Origin: JBEBVQ01 sp964636205
Lineage (GTDB): Bacteria; Bacteroidota; Bacteroidia; Chitinophagales; Chitinophagaceae
Assembly (NCBI GenBank): GCA_964636205.1
Contig: CAZWPF010000007.1
Span: 1 to 50,392, forward strand
Direction of reading: 5' to 3'
DNA: 50,392 nucleotides
Of this stretch, positions 33,065 to 41,512 are shown in pieces. The notes under the pieces were generated by a model, which worked only from the letters and a program-made list of their open reading frames with translations, was not told the origin of the DNA and searched no databases. Each line of letters opens with the position of its first letter. The first letter of the stretch is position 1. The position numbers and the translations under genes are program-made.

Positions 33065-35959
33065 ATGAGAAAACCTATACACTCTTTACCTCTTATTGTC
33101 ATTTTTATTCTTTTAGCAACAGCCGGCCGGGCTCAGGTGGTGGACACTAATGCGAAGTGGACCTGGAAGGCTGGAAATGTCAATGCCCTACAGTTGCCGG
33201 CTTATGGCACGAAGGGTGTCCCGGGGGCTGCTACAGCTGTATTTCCGGGTTCAAGAACCGAGAATTTTACATGGACAGACTCTTCCGGTAGGTTGTACAC
33301 CTTTGGAGGGTTCTATAATCTTCAGAATACTTTTTGTGATATCTGGCGCTATCATCCCGATAGTAATACATGGACCTGGATTCATGGAGCTTCAGGATAT
33401 ACCACACAAACTCCCTCAATTAATCGCGAAGCGGTAGTGGCCAGTGCGGCAACCGTGTTTCATGTAGATAATATGCCCGGCTGCAGAGCAGACGGCGCAA
33501 AATGGGTAGACAGTGCCCGGAACTTATGGATTTTCGGGGGGCACAGGGTGCAGAACGGGATCCGTCGAAATGATTTGTGGAAATATGAAACTACTACCAA
33601 CCGTTGGGCTTGGATGAACGGCAGTACTGCTGCCGTAAATACTGCCGGTAATTATGGTACCAAAGGCGTTGCAAGTACCTCCAACCAACCGGGAAGCCGC
33701 GGGTATGGGAACCCCGCCGCCTGGATCGATCATAAGGCACAGAAGCTGTATATGTTTGGCGGTACCGGACATGATCGAAACAATACGATGGGTAATCTGG
33801 ATGATTTGTGGGTATATGATATGAGGACAAATCAATGGACTTGGATAGGTGGAAGTGACTTGGTTGTTACGACTACCGCAAATACACAATACGGAACATT
33901 AGGTGTTGAAGCGTCGTCAAACTGGCCTTTGGCGCGTCAGAACATGGCATACTGGCAAGATAACACGGGCATGTTTTGGATGTATGGTGGTTCTACAACT
34001 GTAAGTGGTGTTGCTTACTATCTGAATGATTTATGGCGTTACAATCCCGTGTCCGGTATGTGGGCATGGATGGGAGGAGATGCCACACTTGTGACCAATG
34101 GTCATCCCAATGTGTCGGGAGTGAGAGGACTGGCTGCAGCAAGCAATAAACCCGGTGGAAGAACACAGATTTTGACCTGGGTGGATGTTAATGGCAAATT
34201 ATGGATGTATGGCGGGTATGGCGTCGGTCAAAATGGCACCTTGGGTCGCTTGAATGATATGTGGCAATTTGATCCGGTGACCCGGGTCTGGACATGGATG
34301 TTGGGAGATAACGATCCGGGTACTGCAAACGGACGCATGGGGACTTATGCTACAGTGGGTGCTGCAGGAGTGCCGGGTGCTCGTCGACAAACAGATACTT
34401 GGTTGGATAAGGATGGTAATTTCTGGTTTTTAGGCGGAGAGGGAACTGCCAACGCCACTGCAGCCGGGTTCCGTTCGGACATGTGGAAATTAGAGGGTAC
34501 TGCTCCACCAATACCGCCCCAACCGGGATTGTTTATAGTGGCATCGCCTAACGTGTGCGCCGGTGCTCAGGGTGTCGTTTATACAATCCCTCCAGTTTCG
34601 ACAGCCACTTCATATGAGTGGGAGTATACCGGGAGTAATGTTAACTTCAGTCCTACTACTACTGCCGCTACCAATACTTTGGATTTCGCTGCCAATGCTA
34701 CCGGAGGTACACTGCGGGTACGTGGCGTGGCAGGAGGAGGACGAGGTCCCTGGCGAGATACTGTGATTACAGTTCACCAACCACCGGTGGTTAATTCTAC
34801 AAATACCGGACTTCGTGAAATATGCGCAGGCGACAGTATAATGCTTTCGGCGAGTGGAAGCACCGGAGTGAGTTATGAGTGGTTCCAGGGTACCGTTGCA
34901 GTAGCTACCGGAAGCAATTACTATGCAAATAGTGCCGGCACTTATACGGTTAAAGCTACCAATAACACTACCGGATGTCAAACCACGTCTACACCACCGA
35001 CTACTTTGGTCGTACATCCTAGGCCTCTGGCAACTATTTCAGCTAGCGGACCAACGGAATTGTGTACAGGGGCTTCCGTTACCTTGAGTGTGCCTACTTT
35101 GGTGGGGGCAGATTATCAATGGACGCGTGATGGTTCACCGATCGGTACAAACAGTCCTTCGTTTACCGCCACATTTGCCGGTAAGTATAAGGCATTGGTA
35201 ACCTATACCGCAACCGGATGTGCCGAAACAAGTAGTGAAGTGGAGGTGATTATGCACGTGCGCCCTTCTGCTAATTTAGTGCCCTTAGATACTGCTATTT
35301 GCTCCGGTGAAATCGTGAAGATGGAGGTACGGAGTCAGGATACGGCGCTTACTTATTTATGGACACTCAATGGAAATACTATTCCTCTGGCTTCAGCATA
35401 CTTTTTGGAGGTGATGGATCCTGGAGTTTATAAAGTGGAAGTGGGTCGTAAATGGATGGCAGGTTGCGATACGTTTACCAATGAGGCTACGGTTACCGTG
35501 TTTCCTCTGCCTAATGTATCGATCACCTGGGATGGTCAGCAACTTGAAGCCACCCCCGGGTACGTAACTTACCAATGGCTGGTTTCGGGCCAGCCGATTC
35601 CCGGCGCGACCGGTCAGACTTATAAACCGGGAACTTATGGCGCATACAGAGTACGCGTTACTGATACCAATAGTTGTAGTAATTTATCGCAAGTGATGGA
35701 TATAATCTTAGGTTTGGAGGACATCGAATTGCTGGCTTCCTTGATTCAGGTATATCCCAATCCGGTTAACGACTATTTGAACGTAATGTCTCCTGTTGAC
35801 ACAAGACTGGTGTTGATGAGTATGGACGGGAAGGTCATTCTTCAGACCGAACGTACCCAGCAACTGTACTTAGGTAATATTGCATCAGGGGTATATCTGC
35901 TGAAGATTTCAGATATGGATGGGAATTTACTGCGACACGAGAAGGTAATTAAGCAGTAA
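33065..35959 (+). CDS. Secreted Kelch-repeat protein with Ig-like domains and T9SS type A sorting domain
   Basis: The 964-residue protein has a signal peptide (1-24, ending GRAQ). Six Kelch-type blades (about 40-480) have LYTFGG, LWIFGG, LYMFGG, FWMYGG, LWMYGG and FWFLGG. A PKD-like domain (about 490-570) and several Ig-like domains (about 575-880) follow. The C-terminal domain of about 75 residues starts VYPNPVNDYLNV and has GVYLLKI, the type A T9SS sorting signal. The start at 33065 gives a standard signal peptide; the in-frame ATG at 33026 would add 13 polar residues before it. It has its own promoter and a leader hairpin. It is paralogous to the type B Kelch protein through the PKD-like domain. 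Confidence 0.9.
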   Translation: MRKPIHSLPLIVIFILLATAGRAQVVDTNAKWTWKAGNVNALQLPAYGTKGVPGAATAVFPGSRTENFTWTDSSGRLYTFGGFYNLQNTFCDIWRYHPDSNTWTWIHGASGYTTQTPSINREAVVASAATVFHVDNMPGCRADGAKWVDSARNLWIFGGHRVQNGIRRNDLWKYETTTNRWAWMNGSTAAVNTAGNYGTKGVASTSNQPGSRGYGNPAAWIDHKAQKLYMFGGTGHDRNNTMGNLDDLWVYDMRTNQWTWIGGSDLVVTTTANTQYGTLGVEASSNWPLARQNMAYWQDNTGMFWMYGGSTTVSGVAYYLNDLWRYNPVSGMWAWMGGDATLVTNGHPNVSGVRGLAAASNKPGGRTQILTWVDVNGKLWMYGGYGVGQNGTLGRLNDMWQFDPVTRVWTWMLGDNDPGTANGRMGTYATVGAAGVPGARRQTDTWLDKDGNFWFLGGEGTANATAAGFRSDMWKLEGTAPPIPPQPGLFIVASPNVCAGAQGVVYTIPPVSTATSYEWEYTGSNVNFSPTTTAATNTLDFAANATGGTLRVRGVAGGGRGPWRDTVITVHQPPVVNSTNTGLREICAGDSIMLSASGSTGVSYEWFQGTVAVATGSNYYANSAGTYTVKATNNTTGCQTTSTPPTTLVVHPRPLATISASGPTELCTGASVTLSVPTLVGADYQWTRDGSPIGTNSPSFTATFAGKYKALVTYTATGCAETSSEVEVIMHVRPSANLVPLDTAICSGEIVKMEVRSQDTALTYLWTLNGNTIPLASAYFLEVMDPGVYKVEVGRKWMAGCDTFTNEATVTVFPLPNVSITWDGQQLEATPGYVTYQWLVSGQPIPGATGQTYKPGTYGAYRVRVTDTNSCSNLSQVMDIILGLEDIELLASLIQVYPNPVNDYLNVMSPVDTRLVLMSMDGKVILQTERTQQLYLGNIASGVYLLKISDMDGNLLRHEKVIKQ

Positions 35960-36000
35960 TCAATTTTCGGAGACAGGAGAGATTATATAACAGGGAGAAC

Positions 36001-36055
36001 ACAGAAAAGCAGGTTTTGATAGTTGTTTTATCGCTATCAAAACCTTTTCTGTTTT
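36001..36055. terminator. Bidirectional terminator between the type A Kelch gene and miaE
   Basis: A long hairpin: AGGTTTTGATAG (36011-36022) pairs with CTATCAAAACCT (36034-36045), extended by ACAGAAA/TTTCTGT (36001-36007 with 36046-36052). T residues follow on the plus strand. It reaches the stop codon of the convergent miaE. Confidence 0.88.
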
Positions 36056-36656
36056 AATGAATTCTATCACCTCTCGGTACTAATTGTAGTAAAACTTCAC
36101 CTTCGATTTTCAACCAATTTTCCCAGGTGGTTTTAACCAGTTCAGAAGGAAAATATTCGTTGGCCAAGTCAATGAACAGCCGGTAATGGCCGGCTTCTGA
36201 GACCATGAACTTATAGTAAAAATTCCGAAGGTTGGGGTCTTCAAGTCCTTCAGATAGCAATCTGAATCTTTCGCAGCTTCTGGCTTCAATCAGTGCGCAA
36301 ATCATCAATCTGTGCAGTAATTTATCATCGTTGGAGCCACCTTTTGGTTCGTGCTGTAAGAGCAGATTTACATAATCATCCTTTCTTTGCTTCCCTAGGC
36401 TGATGCCCCTTTTCTTCATTTCCGCCCAAACCATTCTGAAATGTCCCCATTCTTCTGTTACTATTGGTGCAAGAGCGTTGACCAGGTTTATTTTTTCAGG
36501 ATATCGTTGTATTAATGAGATGCATTGAGTTGCTGCTTTTTGTTCGCAGAACGCGTGGTCGGTCAGAATTTCCTCCAAAGACACGGCGGCCAAATCAGTC
36601 CAACGAGGATCAGTCGGCATTTTCAATCCTAGTATTGTATTCTCGGCTGTACTCAT
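36054..36656 (-). CDS. miaE: tRNA-(ms2io6A)-hydroxylase-like protein MiaE
   Basis: A di-iron monooxygenase of the ferritin-like fold that hydroxylates the isopentenyl group of the modified adenosine at tRNA position 37. The 200-residue product is an all-helical protein with two ExxH metal motifs, TEEWGHFRM and SEAGHYRLF, plus further helix Glu residues (HAFCEQKA, LIEARSCERF). The start is placed at ATG 36656. The ATG five codons upstream (36671) directly abuts the TATCTTTG box, so it would be upstream of the transcript. MiaE substrates require MiaA/MiaB, which are not in the window. Confidence 0.9.
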   Translation of the reverse strand: MSTAENTILGLKMPTDPRWTDLAAVSLEEILTDHAFCEQKAATQCISLIQRYPEKINLVNALAPIVTEEWGHFRMVWAEMKKRGISLGKQRKDDYVNLLLQHEPKGGSNDDKLLHRLMICALIEARSCERFRLLSEGLEDPNLRNFYYKFMVSEAGHYRLFIDLANEYFPSELVKTTWENWLKIEGEVLLQLVPRGDRIH

Positions 36657-36660
36657 GGGG

Positions 36661-36668
36661 CAAAGATA
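36661..36668 (-). promoter_or_regulatory. TAnnTTTG promoter element of miaE
   Basis: TATCTTTG on the minus strand, four bases before the ATG at 36656. Transcription would begin at or next to the start codon. Confidence 0.6.
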
Positions 36669-36721
36669 CATCGCCTCGGGTTTTGTGCTTTACAGATCAT
36701 TCGCTTAGCACATCATACCTC

Positions 36722-37576
36722 CTATTTCATGGTGTACTTCTTGGGAATGGAAAAAGGGAAATCGACCGGCTCATCAAATGCAACAGAATTAAACTGCATA
36801 TCCAAGTGATATTTTTCGTCGCCGGTCACAATATTTATTACTCTATTGATGGGGAATCTTTGGTTGTTAATCCATTTGTAATTACCGAACTGCAATAGTA
36901 AACCGGTCTCCGGAAATACATCTCTAGTTGTAACCTGATTACTGCGCATCGTGGTATCAGCCTTGTTATAAGCAATCAGTTGCCGATACTTACGATCTTC
37001 TAACTGCAGTGACCAGGCATCTTCAATGTCAGCAGCATCGGTAGGAATGCCCTTGTCGGCAACCAAATTGCCGATGATCAGGCTTTGCAACATGTCGAAG
37101 TTTACATCGGCGGGTAACAACTTGGAAGCTTCAGAGGTGGGGAGGAGTGTGACTTCACGCTGTAGGTAGTTGACCAGGTAGATGCTATCCGGAGTGATTA
37201 ACAATCTGGCCACCTGTACCAGTCCTCCTAAAGCATTCACAGAAACCCAGATTACGCTATCTTTTTGCATTCTGATACCTGCGTTAAATTCAACTTTATC
37301 GCTGCCATTTTGAAAGGAGGCTTTTGCCTTACCGTCAAAGGTTTTAAAGTTGATTTTCCTATCAGCCAAAGGTATTAAAATCGCTACCAGTTCTTTCTTA
37401 TCACTGCTGAGGTCGGGAATGGTAACAGCTATATCATTAGTTAATTCTGTAGCCACATTACTACTATCAACTACTATATCGTTGCTAACAGATTTCTTTC
37501 CCGGTTTGCAACCGGGGAAAATAAAGACTACCGGAAATATTAAAGCCAGTCCCTTCCAGATCCACCCACTATTCAT
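36722..37576 (-). CDS. DUF4292 lipoprotein
   Basis: The 284-residue protein has a lipoprotein signal with lipobox FPGC (Cys23). A Ser/Asn/Asp-rich linker follows, then a beta-rich domain containing INFKTFDGKAKASF and VIWVSVNALGGLVQVARLLI, typical of DUF4292. The fold is thought to resemble LolA/LolB lipoprotein carriers, but no function is established. It overlaps the upstream TPR gene by 8 bases and is the last gene of the dut operon. In related genomes I recall an M23 peptidase next; here miaE follows on its own promoter instead. Confidence 0.82.
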   Translation of the reverse strand: MNSGWIWKGLALIFPVVFIFPGCKPGKKSVSNDIVVDSSNVATELTNDIAVTIPDLSSDKKELVAILIPLADRKINFKTFDGKAKASFQNGSDKVEFNAGIRMQKDSVIWVSVNALGGLVQVARLLITPDSIYLVNYLQREVTLLPTSEASKLLPADVNFDMLQSLIIGNLVADKGIPTDAADIEDAWSLQLEDRKYRQLIAYNKADTTMRSNQVTTRDVFPETGLLLQFGNYKWINNQRFPINRVINIVTGDEKYHLDMQFNSVAFDEPVDFPFSIPKKYTMK

Positions 37577-39329
37577 ATAATTTCTTATCCTTTATTTTTT
37601 TATCGAGTTGAGTATTTTCGCTGCCTCTTAATTTGGCGGTTTCCCAATACTTAACAGCTTCCTCCACATTGCCCTGACGATATTTAATATCGCCGAGGTG
37701 TTCCCATAAAACCCCATCACTGTCTTCTCTCAATTCGAGTGCTTTGCGAATAAAGCTTTCAGCTTTTTCGTAGTCACCTTTTTTGTAAAGGATCCAACCG
37801 TAGGTATCGAGGAAAGTAGGCTCGTTGGGTCTAAGAACGAGTGATTTTTTTGACATGCGTTCAGCGTCGTCTAATCTTTCTCCGCGTTCAGCAAGATAAT
37901 AGCTATAGTTATTGAGTACGGAGGCATTATCGGGAGCCAATTGCAAAGCTTTATCGTAGCAACTATCCGATAATTTATGTTCTTTTAGCAGGTGGTAAAG
38001 ATCACCCAGTATAGAATAAATATCTGTCAATAGTTCGGTTTCATCTTCCGGCTGTACCTCAATAGCGCGATTGAGTGACTTTACAGCGGTAGGATATTTT
38101 TTTGCATGGTAATTGCCGATAGCGTTGAGGTAATGAATCAAAGCATGGTTTGGAAAATAAGTCAATGCCTTTTCGCTGTAACGTATCAGGGAGTCTGCCT
38201 GGTCGGGTTCGCTATAGTTGAAGAGCAGTTGTTGCCATAAATTGAATCGAGAAGGTTCTACATCTACTGCTTTTTTATATTGCTCCAGACCTTCTTCTTT
38301 TTTTCCGCTATAGATCAATACATCGCCATAAAAACCCTGTACTTGTCCGTTATCCGGATGTTGACGGGCGAGTTCCGCTGCCAGCATCGTTGCGTTTTCC
38401 AACCTGCTGCTATCTTCGGATAATTCTTGCAGGTAGGGTAATAACAGACTGATTTGTGTTTCAGCATCCAGCTCTTTGTTTGTGATGGCTTTTTCTACAT
38501 AGGATTCGTACTTTTCCTGATCTTTTTTCTTTTTGTAAAATAAGGCTAAGCTTAATTGCGTGGAAGGATCTTCAGGGAACAGGCGTTCCATATCCCTGTA
38601 AATCTCATCGGCACGAGCATCCTGGTCGTTATTTTCGTACAACTCAGCTAGAATGCTGTAATATCTGGATTCTTTAGGGTTCTTTTGGATGAGCTGCCGA
38701 ATAATATTGGTAGCAGATTCCAGATCATTCATACGAAGATAGATCTGCTGTTTCTGCAACAATATAGATTCGTCTTCCCCTGTTTTTTCGATCAGCTTAT
38801 TCAGCACCTGCAGTGATTCCTTATATTTTCCGGCTCTTTGGTAGAGTCGGGAAGCGAGCAAGAGATAATCCTGATTATGCTTCTCGTCTTTAGCCAGTTG
38901 TTCAAAAACCTTTGCAGATGCTTCGAATTGGTTGGCGGAAGCCAATATATGGGCGTACTGTTCCCGATACCATTTGTTTTCGCCATCCAATTCGAGCGCC
39001 TTTTTTATATAATTCAGGGCTTGGTCGGACTTGCCATTTTTAAAACTCAAACGAGCCAGATCGTAGTATCCGGCGGATTCTTTCGGATTTGTTCTGACAA
39101 ACTGTAATAGTAGACGTTCCGCTTCATCGTCATTGTCTTTGAGTCTCGCCTTAAGTGCCTCAAAGTACAAGTCGGAGGAGCTATTAGGAGCTACTATGAC
39201 ATCCGGAGTGGCGCCGGATTTTTTGTTCGATTTGCCTCGTTTTTGAGCAAAGGCATCCTCTCCCTGTGCCAACAGGGATATTACCAGTAATCCGGAAATC
39301 CAGAAATTTGATCTGTTTATTTTGATCAT
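37569..39329 (-). CDS. Secreted tetratricopeptide-repeat protein
   Basis: The 586-residue protein has a signal peptide (about 1-28, ending DAFAQ) and a basic linker. It is then almost entirely TPR helices; units such as YYDLARLSFKNGKSDQALNY and VLNNYSYYLAERGERLDDAE are easy to see, with at least ten repeats. TPR arrays are protein-binding scaffolds, and a periplasmic role is likely. It overlaps the nucleotidyltransferase gene by 4 bases (ATGA type) and the DUF4292 gene by 8, so translation is probably coupled across all three. Confidence 0.88.
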   Translation of the reverse strand: MIKINRSNFWISGLLVISLLAQGEDAFAQKRGKSNKKSGATPDVIVAPNSSSDLYFEALKARLKDNDDEAERLLLQFVRTNPKESAGYYDLARLSFKNGKSDQALNYIKKALELDGENKWYREQYAHILASANQFEASAKVFEQLAKDEKHNQDYLLLASRLYQRAGKYKESLQVLNKLIEKTGEDESILLQKQQIYLRMNDLESATNIIRQLIQKNPKESRYYSILAELYENNDQDARADEIYRDMERLFPEDPSTQLSLALFYKKKKDQEKYESYVEKAITNKELDAETQISLLLPYLQELSEDSSRLENATMLAAELARQHPDNGQVQGFYGDVLIYSGKKEEGLEQYKKAVDVEPSRFNLWQQLLFNYSEPDQADSLIRYSEKALTYFPNHALIHYLNAIGNYHAKKYPTAVKSLNRAIEVQPEDETELLTDIYSILGDLYHLLKEHKLSDSCYDKALQLAPDNASVLNNYSYYLAERGERLDDAERMSKKSLVLRPNEPTFLDTYGWILYKKGDYEKAESFIRKALELREDSDGVLWEHLGDIKYRQGNVEEAVKYWETAKLRGSENTQLDKKIKDKKLYE

Positions 39330-40333
39330 ATAGAAGTTGAGAAATCACCCAGACTTAACTCGGTAGATTTACCTGTGTAAGTTACATTTTTACCTAACAG
39401 GGTGTTTTCGAGTTGTGCATTTTTAACAATAGATTCTTCACGAATAATTGAGTTGACAATTCGACTGTCTTCAATAACGGCGCCTGCTTCGATAGACACG
39501 TGCGGACCAATCACGGAGTTTTTCAGAACGACGTCTTTACCGATAAAGCATGGCTGGATTACAACTGAGTTTTCCAATCTGGCAGAGGATGCGGATAAGT
39601 CTTCAGTATCCTTTTTGATCTCCAGAATGCGCTGATTAGTATACAAGGTTGCATCTTTATTACCACAGTCTAACCATTCTTCTACTTCTCCGGTGTAAAA
39701 TTTAACCCCATTTTGCAACATATGCTCCATGGCATCGGTTATCTGGTATTCCCCTTTTAGTTTAATATCGTTATCGATCAAACGTTGCAGTTCATTTTTT
39801 AATTGCTGCCCGTCTCTAAAATAGTAAACACCGATTATTGCCAAGTTAGAAACGAATTCGGCTGGCTTTTCTACAAAAGCTTCTATTGCGCCGGTATCGT
39901 CTAATTTCACAACGCCAAATGCTGATGGATCTTCCACTCGATGAGTCCAAATGATCGCATCCTTGGTGGTGTCGATACTAAAGTTTGCCTTAAACAAGGT
40001 GTCAGCGAAAGCAATGAATACATTCCCGTTTAGGATATCTCCCGCGGCTAAAATGGCGTGTGCGGTGCCAAGTGGAGTTTCCTGATAACATATTTTACCT
40101 TTTGCTCCCAAGGATTTTGCAACTTCCAGAAGGTGTGCCTCCACGTCAGCGCCAAAGTCTGGATTGGTTACAAAAGCGATTTCTTCTACTTTTTCGTTAC
40201 AAGTGGCGATGATGTCTTCGACAAGACGTTGCACCACGGGTTTACCTGCAACCGGAATAAGGGGTTTAGCGGTAGTCAAAGTATGGGGGCGCATCCTTTT
40301 GCCCATTCCGGCCATAGGGATAATGATATTCAT
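39326..40333 (-). CDS. Sugar-phosphate nucleotidyltransferase with left-handed beta-helix tail
   Basis: The 335-residue protein has the nucleotidyltransferase signature IIPMAGMGKRMRPHTLTTAK at the N-terminus, then KPLIPVAGKP, YQETPLGTAHAI, the metal-binding AFADTLF and VEKP. The C-terminus (about 250-325) has hexapeptide-like repeats such as CFIGKDVVLKNSVIGPHVSI. It probably makes a nucleoside-diphosphate sugar (UDP, dTDP or GDP), but the base and sugar cannot be told from motifs alone. It is second in the operon, 58 bases after dut. Confidence 0.88.
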   Translation of the reverse strand: MNIIIPMAGMGKRMRPHTLTTAKPLIPVAGKPVVQRLVEDIIATCNEKVEEIAFVTNPDFGADVEAHLLEVAKSLGAKGKICYQETPLGTAHAILAAGDILNGNVFIAFADTLFKANFSIDTTKDAIIWTHRVEDPSAFGVVKLDDTGAIEAFVEKPAEFVSNLAIIGVYYFRDGQQLKNELQRLIDNDIKLKGEYQITDAMEHMLQNGVKFYTGEVEEWLDCGNKDATLYTNQRILEIKKDTEDLSASSARLENSVVIQPCFIGKDVVLKNSVIGPHVSIEAGAVIEDSRIVNSIIREESIVKNAQLENTLLGKNVTYTGKSTELSLGDFSTSI

Positions 40334-40391
40334 TAATAGATCGTTTTTAGGTTTATTTTATAAAATTTGAATTTCCGGAAGATCGGACTGG

Positions 40392-40826
40392 TTATTCTAT
40401 ACCTGAATGGCCGAATCCGCCTGCTCCTCTCTGTGTAGTCTCCAGCGATGTTACCTCCTGCCAGCTAATACGTTGATATTCGGCAATAACCATTTGAGCA
40501 ATTCGGTCTCCATTGTTGATTTCTTGAATTTCTGTAGAAAGATTGATTATCGGTAACATAATCTCACCCCGGTAGTCGGCATCTATCGTTCCCGGAGAAT
40601 TTACTAAGGTAAGTCCTTTTTTTATAGCCAATCCACTTCGAGGGCGGATTTGCGCTTCAAAACCTTCAGGGAGTGCAATATAAATTCCTGTAGGAATCAG
40701 CATCCTTTCCATCGGTTTAAGTCGGACGGTTTCGGTTACCCAGGCGCGGAGGTCCATACCCGCAGCACCAGCCGTTTGATAATCCGGTAATGGATGGGGT
40801 GATTTGTTGATAATTGAAACGTTCAT
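40392..40826 (-). CDS. dut: Deoxyuridine 5'-triphosphate nucleotidohydrolase
   Basis: Hydrolyses dUTP to dUMP and pyrophosphate, keeping uracil out of DNA and feeding dTMP synthesis. The 144-residue product has all five trimeric dUTPase motifs: AGMDLRA, RPRSGLA, VNSPGTIDADYRGEI, NGDRIAQMVI and the C-terminal P-loop-like RGAGGFGHSG. It is the first gene of the operon dut - nucleotidyltransferase - TPR - DUF4292, with a TATCTTTG promoter element 11 bases before the ATG. Confidence 0.97.
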   Translation of the reverse strand: MNVSIINKSPHPLPDYQTAGAAGMDLRAWVTETVRLKPMERMLIPTGIYIALPEGFEAQIRPRSGLAIKKGLTLVNSPGTIDADYRGEIMLPIINLSTEIQEINNGDRIAQMVIAEYQRISWQEVTSLETTQRGAGGFGHSGIE

Positions 40827-40837
40827 AATAATTCCGA

Positions 40838-40845
40838 CAAAGATA
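40838..40845 (-). promoter_or_regulatory. TAnnTTTG promoter element of the dut operon
   Basis: TATCTTTG on the minus strand, 11 bases before the dut ATG. No good -33 element at 19-22 bases. Confidence 0.6.
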
Positions 40846-41002
40846 CTAATCAGTATGGTTAGTCGGATTAGACAATTTTGCCTTATAAAACCCGTTGATC
40901 TCTTGATCTATAAACGATATTAACTCTTTTTAACGAATTCTTTCAACCAGTTCGATTAAACCGTGCGCTTTATTCGGGGTCATAGTATCAAATTTATCGA
41001 TT

Positions 41003-41416
41003 ATGAAAAGGAACATCATTGCAGTTTTGTTGGTAGCAGGTACAGTGTTCAGCGCACAGGCTCAAGAGGGGCCATCTCAAACAAAAGCACGCTTTTCAGC
41101 AGAGAAGGTTGCGGATCGGCAAACCGAACAGCTGACGACAATTGTAGAACTCACTGAGAGCCAGAAGAAAGCAATTTATGAGGCCAATCTGCAGGCCTTG
41201 AAGAAGATGGAGACACAGCGCGAGCAGAACCATGAATTACGGAAAGCAGTAAGAACAGAGCGCGAAGAGGCCTACCGCGCAATTTTATCGCCAAATCAGT
41301 ATCAAAAGTATAGCGAGAAGAAGAAGGAGATGCGCGCACAAAGGGGAAAAGCAGAAATGCACAGAACGCATAAGCAAGAGTCAGGATCACCTTATCAAAA
41401 GAGGGCAGACAAATAA
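41003..41416 (+). CDS. Small periplasmic Spy/LTxxQ-like protein
   Basis: The 137-residue protein has a signal peptide (1-20, ending SAQA). The mature part is highly charged and helical, with LTESQKKAIYEANLQALKKM and LSPNQYQKYSEKKKEMRAQR, which recalls the LTxxQ repeats of Spy/CpxP-type periplasmic chaperone-like proteins. The tail is basic. Similar short proteins are common in Bacteroidota and have no proven function. It is monocistronic: its own terminator follows at 41424. No TAnnTTTG element is visible upstream. Confidence 0.75.
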   Translation: MKRNIIAVLLVAGTVFSAQAQEGPSQTKARFSAEKVADRQTEQLTTIVELTESQKKAIYEANLQALKKMETQREQNHELRKAVRTEREEAYRAILSPNQYQKYSEKKKEMRAQRGKAEMHRTHKQESGSPYQKRADK

Positions 41417-41423
41417 ACTGAAG

Positions 41424-41448
41424 GCAGTCGGAACCGACTGCTTTTTTT
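41424..41448 (+). terminator. Terminator of the LTxxQ-like gene
   Basis: GCAGTCG/CGACTGC (41424-41430 with 41435-41441), a 4-base loop, then seven T residues. Confidence 0.92.
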
Positions 41449-41470
41449 ATGCTATCGTGAGAGGGGCGCG

Positions 41471-41499
41471 TTGGGGCCATGTGACATTTCTTATCTTTG
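41471..41499 (+). promoter_or_regulatory. Promoter of the trmB operon
   Basis: TTG (41471-41473), an 18-base spacer and TATCTTTG (41492-41499). The trmB ATG follows after 13 bases. The TTG is also where a naive frame extension of trmB would begin. Confidence 0.65.
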
Positions 41500-41512
41500 C
41501 AGCGCTAAAATT

